DNA of 6,469 nucleotides from assembly GCA_000998025.1 (NCBI GenBank), contig LCJG01000045.1:4559-11027 (forward strand), in the 5' to 3' direction. The notes under the pieces were generated by a model that saw only the letters and a program-made list of their open reading frames with translations, had not been told where the DNA came from and did not search any database. Positions within the stretch are counted from its first letter, which is position 1, and each line of letters opens with the position of its first letter. Below, one piece after another: positions 5,236 through 6,469 of this stretch. The position numbers and the translations under genes were made by a program. Source of the DNA: Candidatus Collierbacteria bacterium GW2011_GWB1_44_6. GTDB taxonomy: Bacteria > Patescibacteriota > Microgenomatia > UBA1400 > MFAQ01.

Positions 5236-6300
5236 TTATCTTAGTCCCCCTACTACTCGTACCTTTGCCAGGAGTTTATCGCTTTCCAACACCTTTGCGC
5301 AACCTCTTACCACAGCCTCAAGTGGCGTATCTGTCACCCAGACTGGCATACCTATCTGTTCACTAATAAGTTTGTCTATTCCCCGGATCAAAGATCCTCC
5401 GCCCGCCATCACCATTCCCTTTTCCAAAATATCGGCCACGAGATCGGGCGGCGTTTCTTCGATTATCAAAGCAATCTCACCCAATATTTGATTGATTATC
5501 GGCATCAAAGATTCGCGTATTTCCATACTGTCCAGCTTCAGAGATTTCGGCAGTCCGTCTTCCAGACTTCTACCTCGAACCACAATTTGCAGAGGGTTCC
5601 CCTCTTTTTCGCGCTTCAGTGGGTATGCAGACCCCACGGCAATTTTGACTTCTTCCGCCGTACTTTCTCCCAGTAAAAGGTTATATTTCAATCGAACAAA
5701 GTTTTGGATCGATTCTGTCAGTTCGTCCCCTGCTATACGCAAACTTCTGTTGAGCACTAATCCACCGAGAGAGATCACCCCTATCTCACTGGTCCCCCCT
5801 CCAATGTCACAAATTAGTTGCCCCTCTGCCTTCTCCACTGGGAGCCCCGACCCAATCGCCGCCGCCATCGGTTCCTCAATAAGAAATACCGCTCTCGCGC
5901 CTGCTTCCAAAGCCGCCTCCTGCACCGCTCGGCGCTCCACCTCTGTAACCCCACTAGGAATACCAATGGCCACTCTTGGTCTCGGAATTTTGAAACCTAA
6001 ACCCTTGTAGTACTCATGAACTTCGAGAATATAGTGCTTCAGCATGGCCTCAGCCGCATCAAAATCAGCGATAACACCGTCACGAAGTGGTCTGACTACT
6101 TCAATATTCGCCGGATTCTTCCCTAGCATCTTCTTGGCTTCATCCCCCATCGCCAAAATTACCTTTGTCTTCATGTGTCTGGCCACCACCGACGGCTGAC
6201 GAATGACCACCCCCTTACCTCGGACATGAACCACCACGTTGGCCGTACCCAAATCAATCCCCACATCCAGAGTAGCGAGCCTCCACAATTTTTCAAACAT
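5236..6300 (-). CDS. mreB: Rod shape-determining protein MreB, actin-like
   Basis: A full-length 354-residue MreB, the cytoplasmic ATP-dependent filament that guides the wall-elongation machinery along the membrane. The ATPase core is intact: phosphate-1 loop DVGIDLGTAN at 12-21, IEEP with the likely catalytic Glu at 142-143, phosphate-2 loop DIGGGTSEIG at 165-174 and the adenosine motif GMVMAGGGSLIRG at 295-307. The N-terminal MFEKLWRL is hydrophobic and basic, in line with a short membrane-binding tip. ATG 6300 gives the usual MreB start. No Shine-Dalgarno precedes it directly; the AGGGG at 6324-6328 serves an out-of-frame short ORF instead. mreB has an apparent promoter of its own in the gap to the IS remnant. 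Confidence 0.97.
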   Translation of the reverse strand: MFEKLWRLATLDVGIDLGTANVVVHVRGKGVVIRQPSVVARHMKTKVILAMGDEAKKMLGKNPANIEVVRPLRDGVIADFDAAEAMLKHYILEVHEYYKGLGFKIPRPRVAIGIPSGVTEVERRAVQEAALEAGARAVFLIEEPMAAAIGSGLPVEKAEGQLICDIGGGTSEIGVISLGGLVLNRSLRIAGDELTESIQNFVRLKYNLLLGESTAEEVKIAVGSAYPLKREKEGNPLQIVVRGRSLEDGLPKSLKLDSMEIRESLMPIINQILGEIALIIEETPPDLVADILEKGMVMAGGGSLIRGIDKLISEQIGMPVWVTDTPLEAVVRGCAKVLESDKLLAKVRVVGGLR

Positions 6301-6319
6301 GATAATTCAAAGTAGTCAT
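6293..6319 (-). CDS. Possible 8-codon leader ORF overlapping the mreB start
   Basis: ATG 6319 is preceded at 4 nt by AGGGG (6324-6328) and reads MTTLNYHV before a TGA at 6295-6293, in a frame different from mreB. The stop lies just inside mreB, 5 nt after its ATG begins, a layout that suits termination-reinitiation coupling. The spacing from a shared 14-nt motif to this ATG (15 nt) equals that before the small membrane gene. It may be chance, or mark a frame error near the mreB start. Confidence 0.35.
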   Translation of the reverse strand: MTTLNYHV

Positions 6320-6330
6320 AATGCCCCTAA

Positions 6331-6339
6331 ATAATATCA
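6331..6339 (-). promoter_or_regulatory. Probable extended -10 promoter region of mreB
   Basis: TGATATTAT on the minus strand. An overlapping alternative is TATACT at 6346-6341. Neither has a convincing -35. With the first box the start would fall near 6324, at the AGGGG; with the second near 6334, which would keep that site in the transcript. The 6301-6378 gap otherwise holds only the leader ORF. Confidence 0.45.
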
Positions 6340-6348
6340 AAGTATACC
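6335..6348 (-). repeat. 14-nt motif, copy 2 (mreB leader)
   Basis: The minus strand reads GGTATACTTTGATA and overlaps both candidate mreB -10 boxes. It lies 15 nt before the leader ORF ATG at 6319, the same geometry as copy 1. Confidence 0.5.
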
Positions 6349-6378
6349 CACTAAAGCGAGGTGGAAAAAGTTTCGTAA

Positions 6379-6469
6379 TTACGTCAGCACCTTGGCAACA
6401 AATTCAGTAGGCGTCTGTAAGTCTAAGCTTAAGTGTAAACGACGGTGATTGTAGTAGTTTAAGTACTTC
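6379..6469 (-). mobile_element. C-terminus of an IS3/IS481-type DDE transposase (cut by window edge)
   Basis: The minus strand from 6468 reads KYLNYYNHRRLHLSLDLQ followed by TPTEFVAKVLT and a TAA at 6381-6379. The pattern YN-x-RR-x-H-x-x-L followed by TP-x-EF is the hallmark end of the integrase-core (rve) transposases of the IS3 and IS481 groups. Only 29 residues are visible, so the catalytic DDE residues, the family and whether the element is intact cannot be judged. The stop is 78 nt upstream of the mreB ATG. I could not define the terminal inverted repeat on this side. Confidence 0.8.

Noticed and set aside
5488..6010. Plus-strand frames of 172 and 62 codons opposite mreB, and 104-142-codon frames opposite mrdA and mreD
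   Set aside because: They are antisense shadows of strongly conserved genes and have no recognisable product.

Overview
The window looks like a bacterial chromosome segment of moderate GC. It joins a cell-shape gene cluster (mrdA/PBP2, an MreD-like protein, mreC, mreB) to a long gene-free block carrying three tandem structured RNAs. The left edge holds the first 15 codons of topA and the right edge the last codons of an IS transposase. The compact MreC and PBP2, the weak Shine-Dalgarno signals and the general gene style would fit a Patescibacteria/CPR-type genome such as Microgenomates. That placement is an impression from style, not a demonstrated assignment.

Layout, left to right: topA start (minus strand, 1-45); a 1.9 kb block (about 103-2055) with no credible protein gene but three complete minus-strand transcription units, RNA C (about 732 to 104), RNA B (about 1362 to 813) and RNA A (about 2020 to 1398). 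Each unit has a TTGACA-N17-TATATT or TATGAT promoter and ends in a strong intrinsic-terminator hairpin. Then come mrdA (minus, 2042-3580), a palindromic intergenic repeat (3589-3666), mreD-like (minus, 3683-4105), mreC on the opposite strand (plus, 4104-4874), a pair of back-to-back terminators, a 74-residue membrane protein (minus, 4955-5179), mreB (minus, 5236-6300) with an unusual leader, and a transposase C-terminus (minus, 6379 to the edge).

The protein genes form a coherent elongasome module. MreB filaments, membrane-anchored MreC and the multi-span MreD organise the PBP2 transpeptidase for lateral wall growth. The cluster is rearranged: mreC is inverted relative to its partners and its start codon overlaps that of mreD on a shared CATG. 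No rodA is seen in the window.

The most notable part is the triple RNA block. The three RNAs are each about 550-630 nt and are packed with long perfect or near-perfect helices. Many helices contain G-U pairs that pair only when read on the minus strand. All three start with a similar leader and a long 5' hairpin whose base reads UUCGGC...GYCGAA, which suggests they are paralogues. I do not recognise them as RNase P RNA, tmRNA, SRP RNA, 6S RNA or any large ornate RNA I can recall, so they are candidates for an undescribed RNA family.
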